Source: JBALVO01 sp036961445 (GTDB taxonomy: Bacteria; Pseudomonadota; Gammaproteobacteria; Pseudomonadales; Halieaceae). From it: a stretch of 22,812 bases of DNA. The notes below the pieces were generated by a model. It was given only the letters and a program-made list of their open reading frames with translations, did not search any database and was not told where the DNA came from. This document shows, in pieces, positions 1-7,761 of this stretch. The stretch covers positions 1 to 22,812 of the forward strand of contig JBALVO010000056.1 in assembly GCA_036961445.1 (NCBI GenBank), given 5' to 3'. Numbering within the stretch: position 1 is the first letter of the stretch; each line of letters opens with the position of its first letter. The position numbers and the translations under genes were made by a program.

Positions 1-133
1 CGTATTTGCCGAGGGTATAGATAACATAACCACGGTTTTGGGGTACAAAATGGATGCCTTTCTTAAGGGTATAAAGGGCAACAACGGCAAGCCAAAGAAA
101 TGGGCTTGTCAGCAGTGATTGAAGAATATTCAT
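1..133 (-). CDS. SPFH/stomatin-like membrane protein (N-terminus only)
   Basis: This is the first 44 or so codons of a gene that runs off the left edge. Reading the minus strand from ATG at 133 gives one hydrophobic helix (LLTSPFLWLAVVALYTL) and then a stretch VPQNRGYVIYTLGKY. That stretch matches the start of the SPFH domain in stomatin, paraslipin and QmcA proteins, where VPQ...V...G+Y/F is conserved. Such proteins form ring-like membrane scaffolds that often work with NfeD or FtsH proteases. A GGAA motif lies a few bases before the ATG. The gene lies on the same strand downstream of the Mrp operon but is separated by about 258 bases, so it probably has its own promoter. The rest of the domain is not in the window, so the subfamily cannot be settled. 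Confidence 0.7.
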   Translation of the reverse strand, partial: MNILQSLLTSPFLWLAVVALYTLKKGIHFVPQNRGYVIYTLGKY

Positions 134-391
134 AAACAGTTCCGTGGTGTTTCATTGATAATAGCTGGGGCCATCGTCTCACGTTTTAGGGGATAAAAGG
201 ACTGATAGATCCGGCAGCACCGCTTTATTTTTGCGACTGTCCACAATCTAATCAATGTTGGCAGGCCTCTGGTATCCGCCAATGACTATCGGAACCTCAG
301 AGTCAGTGCGTTCGGCGAGTGGACTTGCGCAGCTGCCCTGAGGCGAGTCGAGCGCTTTTTTCGTTTCTGATTTTTAACTACGCAAAACCCT
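134..391. other. Intergenic region between Mrp operon end and SPFH gene
   Basis: This stretch has no open reading frame of credible length and no recognisable RNA gene. I saw only short repeats (GGCGAGT twice, near 313 and 343) and no convincing intrinsic terminator for the Mrp operon. It should carry the promoter of the SPFH gene, but no clear -35/-10 pair stands out. Confidence 0.5.
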
Positions 392-2098
392 TTAGACGTA
401 ATAAACGAGCACGTAAGTAGAAAGTAGAATTGCTATCCACAGGCCCGTGGTGCCGATAGGCCAGGAGCGTGCAAACAAGCCGCGCTCTTCACGGTCTGCC
501 GTGTGTGGTTGTCCCAGGTAGCGTACCGATAGACGCACCAGAAATGCCTGGCCAGTCTTCAGGGCGCTGCGGATGAAGCCCTGAAGTGGTCTGGTCAGCT
601 TGGCCAGGGCGTTGGCTGCAGACGGCAATCCGCGCCGCCACACCCAGTCGATATCGAGGCTGACTGTGTCTGTGCGTTTCATGAGTGGCAGCAGCAGGAA
701 GAACGCGAGGCCCGAGAACAGCAACAACTGCAGGTAGAAAAGTACCTTGCCTGCGGTGTAGGGTTGGTAGTCCAAAGGATAGGGTAGCAGCGCATACAGC
801 CACTGCGGAAACACGCCCAGCAGTATGCACAGGCCGGCGAACAGCAGCATAGCCAGTGCCATGTTCCAGGGTGCATCCTTGGGGCGCAGACCAGAATCTC
901 GCTGGAAAAACACGAACCATGGAAATTTGATGCCGGCGTGCAGAAACACCCCCGCAGATGCTGCCGTAAGTAGCATGTAGACCCATGTCAGACCCTGGTC
1001 TGCAGCTGCCTGGGAAATGAGAGTCTTGGTGGTGAACCCGGAGGTCAGAGGGAAGCTTGAGATGGACAGTGCGCCCACGATGCAACACACCGTGGTCAGT
1101 GGCATTGTCCGAAATAGCCCGCCCAGATCGGTGCACTTGTTCTTGCCTGTGCGGTAGATGACGACCCCCGCGCTCATGAACAGCAGTGCCTTGTAAATAA
1201 TGTGCGCAAAAGCGTGTGCCGCTGCACCGTTGAGCGCCAATTGCGTGCCGATACCTACGGCACAGACCATGAAACCGACCTGGTTGACGACAGAATAGGC
1301 AAGTATTCGCCGGATATCGTTCTCCAACAGGGCGAAGATAATCCCGTACATCACCATGAACAGGCCGACCCCGATCAGCACGGGTTCTCCCGGGAACAGC
1401 AGAATCAATGCCAGCACCGCGGTCTTGGTAGTGAAGGCGGATAAAAATACAGATCCCGTGGGGCTGGATTCCGGGTACGCATCTGCCAGCCAGGCAGAAA
1501 GAGGCGGCGCCGCAGCGTTAATCAGAATGCCGCATAAAATCATCCAGCTATAGAAGTCGTGCGCCAGCATCGGAGTAATCTGGATGGAACCGGTACTGAC
1601 GACAACACCCTCGATGCCCACCTTGAGCACGATGCCTCCCAGCAGGTGCAGGATGGCATAGCGAATTCCAGCGGCGCGCGAGGCCGCTGTGCCACCGCAC
1701 CAGACCACGACCGTGGAGAACAGAGCCATTAGCTCCCAGTATACGAACAGGGTAATCAGGTCGCCGGCGAAACTCACGCCGATGGCGCCTGCCGCATAAG
1801 CGTAGGCAGCGGCCAACTCGTACCACCGGGCAATACGGAAGGCATAGAGTGCGCCCACGAACGCCATCAAGGCGAACACAGTGGCGAACAACCGTCGCAG
1901 TGCGCTGCCCTCGACTGGTTCGATGTTGTAGGAGAGGAACCTGAGGGTGTCCTGCACCCCGTCGGGTACCTGCCAGATCGCCCACAAAGTTAGCAGCGGC
2001 GCCAGTAGTATGACGGCTGTGCGCGCGTGACCGCGCAGCAGCCCGATGGCCAGGGCGGCCAATATCATAATCAGCGCCGGCGACATCAGCTCAAACAT
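392..2098 (-). CDS. Third NuoL/M/N-like antiporter subunit of the Mrp complex (MnhD/MrpA-N type)
   Basis: This is a 568-residue polytopic membrane protein of the proton-conducting transporter family (NuoL/M/N, MrpA/D). Seen directly: Glu122 in VYWELMALF (the TM5 glutamate), Lys225 in AFTTKTAV (TM8 lysine), HAFAHIIYKALLFM (His/Lys of TM9-10) and Lys390 in LHAGIKFPW (TM12 position). The TM7 position that is Lys in the other two subunits is Asn194 (GILINAAAPPL). After the core, residues about 470-545 form a long basic, amphipathic stretch (IDWVWRRGLPSA...) ending in one more membrane helix, which recalls the lateral helix of NuoL. Its start overlaps the stop of the 88-residue gene by 8 bases. 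It is the last gene of the operon. It probably supplies the ion-translocating module that the N-terminal half of MrpA provides elsewhere, although this paralogue assignment is an inference. Confidence 0.85.
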   Translation of the reverse strand: MFELMSPALIMILAALAIGLLRGHARTAVILLAPLLTLWAIWQVPDGVQDTLRFLSYNIEPVEGSALRRLFATVFALMAFVGALYAFRIARWYELAAAYAYAAGAIGVSFAGDLITLFVYWELMALFSTVVVWCGGTAASRAAGIRYAILHLLGGIVLKVGIEGVVVSTGSIQITPMLAHDFYSWMILCGILINAAAPPLSAWLADAYPESSPTGSVFLSAFTTKTAVLALILLFPGEPVLIGVGLFMVMYGIIFALLENDIRRILAYSVVNQVGFMVCAVGIGTQLALNGAAAHAFAHIIYKALLFMSAGVVIYRTGKNKCTDLGGLFRTMPLTTVCCIVGALSISSFPLTSGFTTKTLISQAAADQGLTWVYMLLTAASAGVFLHAGIKFPWFVFFQRDSGLRPKDAPWNMALAMLLFAGLCILLGVFPQWLYALLPYPLDYQPYTAGKVLFYLQLLLFSGLAFFLLLPLMKRTDTVSLDIDWVWRRGLPSAANALAKLTRPLQGFIRSALKTGQAFLVRLSVRYLGQPHTADREERGLFARSWPIGTTGLWIAILLSTYVLVYYV

Positions 2099-2357
2099 CG
2101 TCGCGGTGCTCCGGGTAGTACTGACGAGGTCGTTTCAGAACGACACCGAGAACCTTGGCGAGCAGCACCATCAGCACGCAGCTGAAGAAACCGTAGATAG
2201 CACCGAAGCCAAACCAGCCGTCGACAGTAAAATAGCCCTTGACGTAGATACCCAGCTGCGCGGCTACCGTGAGGGCGAGCACAATCGAAAACCCCCACCA
2301 GAGTCTGCGGATGGTGCGCGGTCGCGTCAACCAGTGTCCGCTATCTGAATCATTCAT
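2091..2357 (-). CDS. Small two-helix membrane protein inside the Mrp operon, unknown function
   Basis: This 88-residue protein has two predicted membrane helices (about residues 20-40 and 48-72), a basic N-terminus (RPRTIRRLWW) and a charged C-terminal tail ending KRPRQYYPEHRDDV. It overlaps the upstream antiporter gene by ATGA and the downstream one by 8 bases, so it is almost certainly translated with them. It does not match MrpB, C, E, F or G, all of which are already present. Small proteins of this shape are found in the same place in other proteobacterial three-subunit Mrp clusters, as far as I recall. It may be an accessory or assembly subunit. The coupling makes the gene real; the function is unknown. 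Confidence 0.75.
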   Translation of the reverse strand: MNDSDSGHWLTRPRTIRRLWWGFSIVLALTVAAQLGIYVKGYFTVDGWFGFGAIYGFFSCVLMVLLAKVLGVVLKRPRQYYPEHRDDV

Positions 2358-3823
2358 TGCGCCATGCCCTGCACCAGTTGTTTTTCCAGCTCAATCACCG
2401 AACTATTAAAGAAGAAGAAACCCAAAGTCAGCAGCGCGGTGGCGACTACTGCAAGTACGATTAGAGGCGGTGCCTCTCCGTGCGCCCTGGCTCCTTCCGG
2501 CTCACGTTCGAACCAGGCCATGAAGATAATCGGTAGGAAGTATGCCGCATTGAGTACGGTGCTGCCGATGATTGTGAAGACGGCCAGCAGGTTCTCAGCC
2601 TGGAGAGAACCTGCCAGGATATACCACTTGGACACAAAGCCCGCTGTTGGAGGCACCCCGATCATGCTTAGAGCGCCAACGGTGAACGCCCCCATAGTCC
2701 AGGGCATCCTGCGACCTATACCTCGTAGTTGATGCAGCTCGGTCTTCTTCGCGGCTGTGTAAATGGCCCCGGCCGCGAAAAACAGGGTGATCTTGCCAAA
2801 GGCGTGCGCCACCATGTGAATGGCGGCGCCGATTTCCGCCAGTGGCTTGAGAACGGCTGCGGCCAACACCACGTAGGAGAGCTGGGCCACGGTGGAGTAA
2901 GCCAGCAGCCGCTTCAGATTCTGCTGACGCAATGCCACCAGGCTGGCAGCAATGATGGTGAAGGATGCCGCATATGCCAGCCAGGCTGAACTTGGTGTGC
3001 TGAACAGGAAGTCGACGCCGAAGATATAGACGATGACCTTGGTGATGGTAAAGACGCCCGCCTTGACCACCGCCACCGCGTGCAGCAGCGCACTCACCGG
3101 GGTGGGCGCAACCATAGCTGCCGGCAGCCATCGGTGTACGGGCATTACCGCCGCCTTGCCAACCCCGAACACAAACAGTGCCAGCAACAGACCCACATCT
3201 GCGCCCGCTATCTTGCCCTCGAGGATGCCGCCGGGTGTAAATTCAAGGCTGCCTGCAACATGATAGGTCCAGATGATCGCGGGCAGGAACAGCCCTATCG
3301 AGGTACACAGCAGTATTCCCAGGTACACCCGGGCGGATTTGACAGTGGCTTCATCTCCCTTGTGGGAAACCAGCGGGTAGGTGGATAGCGTAAGCAATTC
3401 GTAGAACAGGAAGAGGGTGAACAGGTTTCCCGCGAAGGCGACGCCCATGGTCGCAGCCAGCGCCAGGGCAAAGCAGGTATAGAAACGGGTTTGCTTTTTC
3501 TCCTGGTTGCCGCGCATATAGCCGATGGAGTAGACCGAGTTGATAATCCACAGCCCCGAGGCGAGGGCAGCAAATAACATTCCCAGTGGCTCAACCCGGA
3601 AGGCGATGGACAGCCCCGGAAGTATCTCGCCAAAGCTCAGTTCGGGTCGCTGCCCAGCGTAGAGCTCGGGCAGCAACCCCCAAACCACCCAGGCCAGCCC
3701 GGATGCGCCGACCAGAGTGACGGTCTCTCGCAGGTTGTCAGACAACCGTCCCGCCAGGACGATGCCAGCTGCAATGACAAGAGGCAGGACCAGGGCAACC
3801 AGGATTGCGGTTTCGGCATTCAC
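2354..3823 (-). CDS. mnhD/mrpD: NuoL/M/N-like antiporter subunit D, second copy
   Basis: This 489-residue membrane protein of the NuoL/M/N family has about 14 hydrophobic helices. The ion-path residues are in place: Glu142 in LFLFYELLTLSTYP (TM5), Lys223 in GVGKAAVMPVHRWLP (TM7) and Lys254 in AVVKAGVFTI (TM8). The segment HMVAHAFGKITLFFAAG carries the TM9-10 His and Lys. The APTPVSALLHAVAVVKAG signature is typical of the whole family. Start and stop overlap the neighbouring operon genes by ATGA, indicating translational coupling. It is a paralogue, not a duplicate, of the gene just upstream, since the sequences differ strongly outside the motifs. It should form one of three antiporter-like modules of the Na+/H+ exchanger. 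Confidence 0.9.
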   Translation of the reverse strand: MNAETAILVALVLPLVIAAGIVLAGRLSDNLRETVTLVGASGLAWVVWGLLPELYAGQRPELSFGEILPGLSIAFRVEPLGMLFAALASGLWIINSVYSIGYMRGNQEKKQTRFYTCFALALAATMGVAFAGNLFTLFLFYELLTLSTYPLVSHKGDEATVKSARVYLGILLCTSIGLFLPAIIWTYHVAGSLEFTPGGILEGKIAGADVGLLLALFVFGVGKAAVMPVHRWLPAAMVAPTPVSALLHAVAVVKAGVFTITKVIVYIFGVDFLFSTPSSAWLAYAASFTIIAASLVALRQQNLKRLLAYSTVAQLSYVVLAAAVLKPLAEIGAAIHMVAHAFGKITLFFAAGAIYTAAKKTELHQLRGIGRRMPWTMGAFTVGALSMIGVPPTAGFVSKWYILAGSLQAENLLAVFTIIGSTVLNAAYFLPIIFMAWFEREPEGARAHGEAPPLIVLAVVATALLTLGFFFFNSSVIELEKQLVQGMAQ

Positions 3824-5310
3824 AGGGTATGCCCCAGCAGCAGCTTCGCTGCGGCGGTTGAAAGTGACAGCGGGAATTGGGGAAACAGGCCGAAGCCAAT
3901 ATTCGCCAGCGCTACGGTCCAGGTCACCAGCAACAGCAGCGCGGGTGCTTCTCTTGGGCTTTGCGGTTCGACCAGAGCTGGCTTGAAGTAAAGCGTCTCA
4001 ACAATACGCCACACATAAACCAGCGCCATCAGTGAGCTGATCAGGATTACCGCCACCAGCATCCAGGCGAAACGCCCTTCGTCCATAGCGGCGCTGATCA
4101 GCAGCCACTTGCTGATAAAGCCTGCGGTGCCCGGAATGCCGATGAGGCTGAAGCCACAGATCACCATGGCGGCGGCGGTGTATGGCATGGTCCTGGCGGC
4201 ACCGGCCAACTGCTCAAGTCGCAGATCCCGGTACTGGTAAGCCAGGCATGCGACCGCGAGGAATAGGCCTCCCTTGGCCAGCGCGTGGTTGAACAGATGG
4301 GCAGCTGAGGCAACCAGTCCAGCCTCGGTGACGAAGCTGGCGCCCAGCATTATGTAGCCTATTTGCGCGACTGAGGAGGTGGCCAATAGGCGTTTCAGGT
4401 GGCCCTCGAACATGGCGACGGCCGAAGCGACCAGAATGCCCAGTAGGGCCAGAGGCATCAGGAATTGGGAAAATTGTAGCTGATGCCCTGGCAGGTTTGC
4501 CTGGAACACGAAAAAATCAAAGCGGATCAGTACGTAGATTGCCACTTTGGTTGCACAGGCGGCCAGAAACACAGTGACCATGTGGGGCGCATGGGTATAG
4601 GTGTTGGGGAGCCACACATGCAGAGGAAATACCGCCGCTTTCAGTGCCAGCCCGATGGTAATGAAACCGGCAGCCACCAGAATGGGATTGATATCTGTGA
4701 CACCGCCAATGCGCGCTTCCATGTCGGCCAGGTTGAGGGTGCCGGTCATCATGTAGACCAGGCCGATGCCAATGAGATAAAAGGTAGCGCCGATCGTGCC
4801 CATGATCAGGTATTTGAATACCGCAGGCAGTGCGCGTCGGTCTGGTCCTCCCGCAATTAGCACATAGCTGGCCAGGGACGAAATCTCCATGAATACGAAA
4901 ATGTTGAAGGCGTCAGCCGAGACCACGATGCCCACTAGTCCTGCCAACACCAATAGCCAGGCAGAGTAGAAAAGTGGCTGGCGCTCCAGCTCAATCTGGC
5001 TATCTACGCTGGCGCGTGCGGCAAGCAGGGACAGCGCCGCTGCGCCTGTGACGATGACCAGCACCAGTGCACCGAAGGCACCAACGAACAGTTCAATGCC
5101 GTAAGGGGGAGACCAACCGCCCATCTGGTAATCAACGTGCGCTCCTTGCGACACGGCCACCGCCATAGTCAGCGCGATAAAGAAGCTGAGAATGGCCACC
5201 AGCGTGGCGCCGGCCCACGCCAGACCGCGCGGTTGCAGCAGCAGGATTAGCGGCGCTGCCAGCATCGGCACGATAACCTGTAGGGCAGGCAAATGCGGTG
5301 TCAGGTCCAT
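3820..5310 (-). CDS. mrpD: Na+/H+ antiporter subunit MrpD/MnhD
   Basis: This 496-residue membrane protein is the most canonical MrpD of the three. Seen directly: Glu142 in NIFVFMEISSLASYVLIA, Lys224 in GLALKAAVFPLHVWLPNTYTHAP and Lys255 in AACATKVAIYVLIRF, the charged residues that line the proton path in this family. HLFNHALAKGGLFLAVAC gives the TM9-10 motif. MrpD is known to form one ion-translocation module of the Mrp complex in the cytoplasmic membrane. It begins 3 bases after the MrpC stop codon and its stop overlaps the next gene by ATGA. The order C-D is the usual Mrp order. Confidence 0.93.
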   Translation of the reverse strand: MDLTPHLPALQVIVPMLAAPLILLLQPRGLAWAGATLVAILSFFIALTMAVAVSQGAHVDYQMGGWSPPYGIELFVGAFGALVLVIVTGAAALSLLAARASVDSQIELERQPLFYSAWLLVLAGLVGIVVSADAFNIFVFMEISSLASYVLIAGGPDRRALPAVFKYLIMGTIGATFYLIGIGLVYMMTGTLNLADMEARIGGVTDINPILVAAGFITIGLALKAAVFPLHVWLPNTYTHAPHMVTVFLAACATKVAIYVLIRFDFFVFQANLPGHQLQFSQFLMPLALLGILVASAVAMFEGHLKRLLATSSVAQIGYIMLGASFVTEAGLVASAAHLFNHALAKGGLFLAVACLAYQYRDLRLEQLAGAARTMPYTAAAMVICGFSLIGIPGTAGFISKWLLISAAMDEGRFAWMLVAVILISSLMALVYVWRIVETLYFKPALVEPQSPREAPALLLLVTWTVALANIGFGLFPQFPLSLSTAAAKLLLGHTL

Positions 5311-5313
5311 GGG

Positions 5314-5673
5314 TCAGTCCGCGTCCAGAATCTCGTTTTCTTCGATGGTGCCGTAGGATTCGTTGATTCGCACCACTATGGCCAGACCCAGGGACAGAGT
5401 TGATACCCCCACGACGATAGCGGTCAATATCAGGACCTGGGGCAGGGGGTTGGAGAATATCTGATTCTCCACACCGGCCTGAATAATGGGGGCGGTGCCG
5501 CCTTCCACCTTGTCCATGGTGATGTACATAAGGAACACCGCAGACTGGAAGATCGATAGGCCGATCAGCTTCTTCACCAGATTGACCTTGGCGATCACCG
5601 TATAGAGGCCAACCGACAGCACAATGGCAAATACCCAGTAATTGAAGTAGCCGAGTAATTCCAGCAGGCTCAT
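5314..5673 (-). CDS. mrpC: Na+/H+ antiporter subunit MrpC/MnhC (NuoK-like)
   Basis: This 119-residue, three-helix protein is homologous to NuoK. The family hallmark NPLPQVLILTAIVVGVS is present near residues 75-91, and the first helix (LLGYFNYWVFAIVLSVGLY) starts near the N-terminus. The reading frame is open for 18 more codons upstream, but the ATG at 5673 gives the usual MrpC N-terminus and an ATGA overlap with the preceding MrpB stop codon, so I take that start. MrpC is an obligate small subunit of the complex and packs against MrpA/MrpD-type modules. The acidic tail (EENEILDAD) is unremarkable. Confidence 0.93.
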   Translation of the reverse strand: MSLLELLGYFNYWVFAIVLSVGLYTVIAKVNLVKKLIGLSIFQSAVFLMYITMDKVEGGTAPIIQAGVENQIFSNPLPQVLILTAIVVGVSTLSLGLAIVVRINESYGTIEENEILDAD

Positions 5674-6650
5674 GTGCGAATTGTCCTTGCCGCAAACGCG
5701 TGAAAGATAGTCAACAGCGCACCGCATACCGCCATTCCGACCCCAGCTTCAATGACCAGGATGCCCACTTGCTGACCGGTCACGGGATCGCTGGCCAGCA
5801 CTGAGTAGTCGAGAAAGTTGCCGCCCAGGAGGATACACAGCAGGCCCACTCCGCCATACAGGCAGGCACCGCCGATCACCAGTCCCAGCAGCACAGACTG
5901 AGGTACAGCCTTCAAGGCCGCCGCCTCACCCTCCAGCAGGGCATAGAGAATGACACCAGTGGCAACCAGGGCGCCGGCCTGGAAGCCACCCCCCGGGCCG
6001 TACTCCCCGTGGAATTGCACGTACAGGCCAAATAAGATGATAAAGGGTATCAACAGCCTTCCTACCACCTGAGGAATGAGGTGGTGCTTGAGGCCGGCAT
6101 TGATCGGCGCACTCTGGGTTGTCGTGTTTTCAGGATGAACGCCGAGGATAAACAACACCCCGATGCAGGCGGCGAACACCACAAACACTTCGCCCAGGGT
6201 ATCGTAGCCGCGGAAGGTAGCGAGTACTGCGGTGACTACATTAGGTATATCGACAAGTTCTGGTGTTTTTTCCAGATACCAGGGGGCGAGGTGCTGATGC
6301 ACCGGTGCATTGGGGTCTCCCAATCGCGGTTTGTCGAAGGTGGCGTAGATTATGAGTGCAGCGAGTATTGCCACCACCACAACGGCGACCCGGCTTCCCG
6401 CGGCGGCATACTTTTCTCGCTCCGCGGTGAGTGCCAGTGCTCCCAGGAAAATCACGGTCGTCACACCCGCGCCCACGGCCGCTTCTGTCAGCGCAACATC
6501 CGCGGCATCCAGAATAAAAAAGTTGGCCGCCATCAACAGACTGAATATGGATGTGAGCATCACCGCAACAAACAGATTCTCGGTACGCACAATCGCCAGC
6601 GCTGTAACCACCAGCAGTGAAAGCAGGAATAAGGCAAACACAGTGATCAT
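5670..6650 (-). CDS. mrpB: Fusion of MrpA C-terminal (MbhD+MbhE) domains with MrpB
   Basis: This 326-residue protein joins parts that are usually in two subunits. Residues 1-80 match the MbhD/DUF4040 domain (LDAADVALTEAAVGAGVTT, NuoJ-like). Residues about 85-172 match MbhE, including FRGYDTLGE at 146-154, a motif normally near the C-terminus of MrpA. Residues about 185-326 are MrpB, with HGEYGPGGGFQAGA at 214-227 corresponding to the RGH..PGGGF.AG motif of MrpB. About nine membrane helices are visible. Both ends overlap neighbours by ATGA. Since MrpA's C-terminal half is here, the large MrpA protein does not exist as one chain in this operon. The arrangement is known in some proteobacterial Mrp clusters, but it differs from the classical Bacillus order. 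Confidence 0.88.
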   Translation of the reverse strand: MITVFALFLLSLLVVTALAIVRTENLFVAVMLTSIFSLLMAANFFILDAADVALTEAAVGAGVTTVIFLGALALTAEREKYAAAGSRVAVVVVAILAALIIYATFDKPRLGDPNAPVHQHLAPWYLEKTPELVDIPNVVTAVLATFRGYDTLGEVFVVFAACIGVLFILGVHPENTTTQSAPINAGLKHHLIPQVVGRLLIPFIILFGLYVQFHGEYGPGGGFQAGALVATGVILYALLEGEAAALKAVPQSVLLGLVIGGACLYGGVGLLCILLGGNFLDYSVLASDPVTGQQVGILVIEAGVGMAVCGALLTIFHAFAARTIRT

Positions 6651-6985
6651 CTGGCATTCCCCACGGGATCTTCGCCCAGTGAATCGGCTTCAGGCTTCAG
6701 CCCCGATTGCAGCGCCGCGTTGGCCAGGGCATAGCTCGCGGTCGGGCCGGTAAGCAGCAGGAACAACATGATCGCCAGAAGCTTCAGTGCCGCCAGGGAA
6801 AGCCCCGCCTGTAACATAATGCCGGTGAAAATAAGGATGGTAGCCATGGTGTCGGTGAGGCTGGCCGCATGCAGGCGGGTATAGAATCCGGGCAGGCGCA
6901 AGGCGCCGATGCCGCCGATAAGCACGAAGCCCCCGCCGAGGCAAAGCAGCACCCAACTAAGAACGTCCAGCGCCAGCTCAATCAT
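6647..6985 (-). CDS. mrpG: Na+/H+ antiporter subunit MrpG/MnhG
   Basis: This 112-residue protein has three membrane helices. The family motif GALRLPGFYTRLHAASLTDTMATILIFTG is split across residues 26-55 and is diagnostic of MrpG/PhaG. The open frame extends upstream, but a GGGGAG ribosome-binding site lies 7 bases before the ATG at 6985 (1 base before another in-frame ATG at 6991), so 6985 is the better start. It overlaps the MrpF stop by 8 bases and the next gene by ATGA. MrpG is a small structural subunit needed for assembly of the Mrp antiporter. Confidence 0.9.
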   Translation of the reverse strand: MIELALDVLSWVLLCLGGGFVLIGGIGALRLPGFYTRLHAASLTDTMATILIFTGIMLQAGLSLAALKLLAIMLFLLLTGPTASYALANAALQSGLKPEADSLGEDPVGNAR

Positions 6986-7253
6986 GCCCATGCTCCCCGG
7001 TGCTGCGGGCATTGTTCTGGATGAATTCCAGTACCGCCAGTACGCCCACGAGATTGATGAGCGCGTAGGCCAGGGCGAGGTCAAGAAAGTCGGGCCGGCC
7101 AAACAGGAAAGCGATTACTGACAACAGCAGGGCAGTTTTTGTGCCGAACATGTTTACCGCCAGCACCCGGTCGTAAACGGTGGGTCCCCGCAGTGCGCGA
7201 ACCAGGGCTAGCACCATGGTTACAAGGATGGCGAGTGATACAACCAGGTACAT
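6978..7253 (-). CDS. mrpF: Na+/H+ antiporter subunit MrpF/MnhF
   Basis: This 91-residue protein has three membrane helices. The stretch RALRGPTVYDRVLAVNM near residues 20-36 and the later FLDLALAYALINLVGVLAV match MrpF/PhaF. MrpF is implicated in ion passage in Mrp complexes. The frame is open 14 codons further upstream, but the ATG at 7253 gives the normal family N-terminus and sits 1 base after the MrpE stop codon. The C-terminus is polar and rich in His, Asn and Asp. It is part of the E-F-G block common to all Mrp operons. Confidence 0.9.
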   Translation of the reverse strand: MYLVVSLAILVTMVLALVRALRGPTVYDRVLAVNMFGTKTALLLSVIAFLFGRPDFLDLALAYALINLVGVLAVLEFIQNNARSTGEHGHD

Positions 7254-7254
7254 G

Positions 7255-7761
7255 TTAGTCAATCCCCAGACGGCTGGTGCGCCGCTGTGCTTCATGTTTC
7301 ATCAGGTCGAGCGCGCTTTCGCGGGTCAGGCAATGCACCAGCAATCGGTTTTCATGTACATCTATAGTGACTGTGCCCGGGGAGAGGGTAATCGAATTGC
7401 CCAGAATCACCTTGCCGACATCGCTCGCCTCGGTGGTCCTTAACTCGACCATGGTGGGGCTGATGGGCAGCGATGGGCTCAGAACCAGTCGCGCAACTAC
7501 TAGGCTGGATTTTATCACTTCACCCAGCAGCCACCACCAATAGGCAGGCAGTCGCAGCAGCACCCTCAGTGGCAGGGCGTGCTGGAAAAAACCTAATCTC
7601 TCCGCAAGCCAGACGCTTAACAGGCAGGAAAACAGGCCCAGCCATAACAGTATTGGTTTGTAGATGCCAGACCACAGTACCCAGCTGACCAGTAGCGTCA
7701 ACAGCAGGCCGACAAGCTGCACGGCGCTGGCTGCACCACGTTGTGTGTAGGGGCTATTCAC
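7255..7761 (-). CDS. mrpE: Na+/H+ antiporter subunit MrpE/MnhE
   Basis: This is an MrpE-type subunit of about 168 residues. An N-terminal membrane helix pair (VQLVGLLLTLLVSWVLWSG and PILLWLGLFSCLLSVWLAERLGFF) is followed by the typical LPAYWWWLLGEVIKSSLVVARLVLSP. A soluble domain follows with LGNSITLSPGTVTIDVHENRLLVHCL, the conserved MrpE core. The start is uncertain. An ATG at 7836 would add 25 residues but would overlap the upstream gene by 83 bases. A GTG at 7761 gives an 8-base overlap in line with the rest of the operon and a family-like length, though no strong ribosome-binding site precedes it. The protein identity is secure; the start is not. Confidence 0.85.
   Translation of the reverse strand: MNSPYTQRGAASAVQLVGLLLTLLVSWVLWSGIYKPILLWLGLFSCLLSVWLAERLGFFQHALPLRVLLRLPAYWWWLLGEVIKSSLVVARLVLSPSLPISPTMVELRTTEASDVGKVILGNSITLSPGTVTIDVHENRLLVHCLTRESALDLMKHEAQRRTSRLGID

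Noticed and set aside
300..362. GC-rich stretch ending in a T-run, considered as a terminator for the Mrp operon.
   Set aside because: The T-run is on the plus strand, the wrong side for the minus-strand operon, and no good stem precedes it.
6081..6620. A 179-codon plus-strand frame opposite the MrpB fusion gene.
   Set aside because: It is rich in His, Cys and Gln, as expected for the reverse of membrane-protein codons, and lies entirely opposite a well-supported gene.
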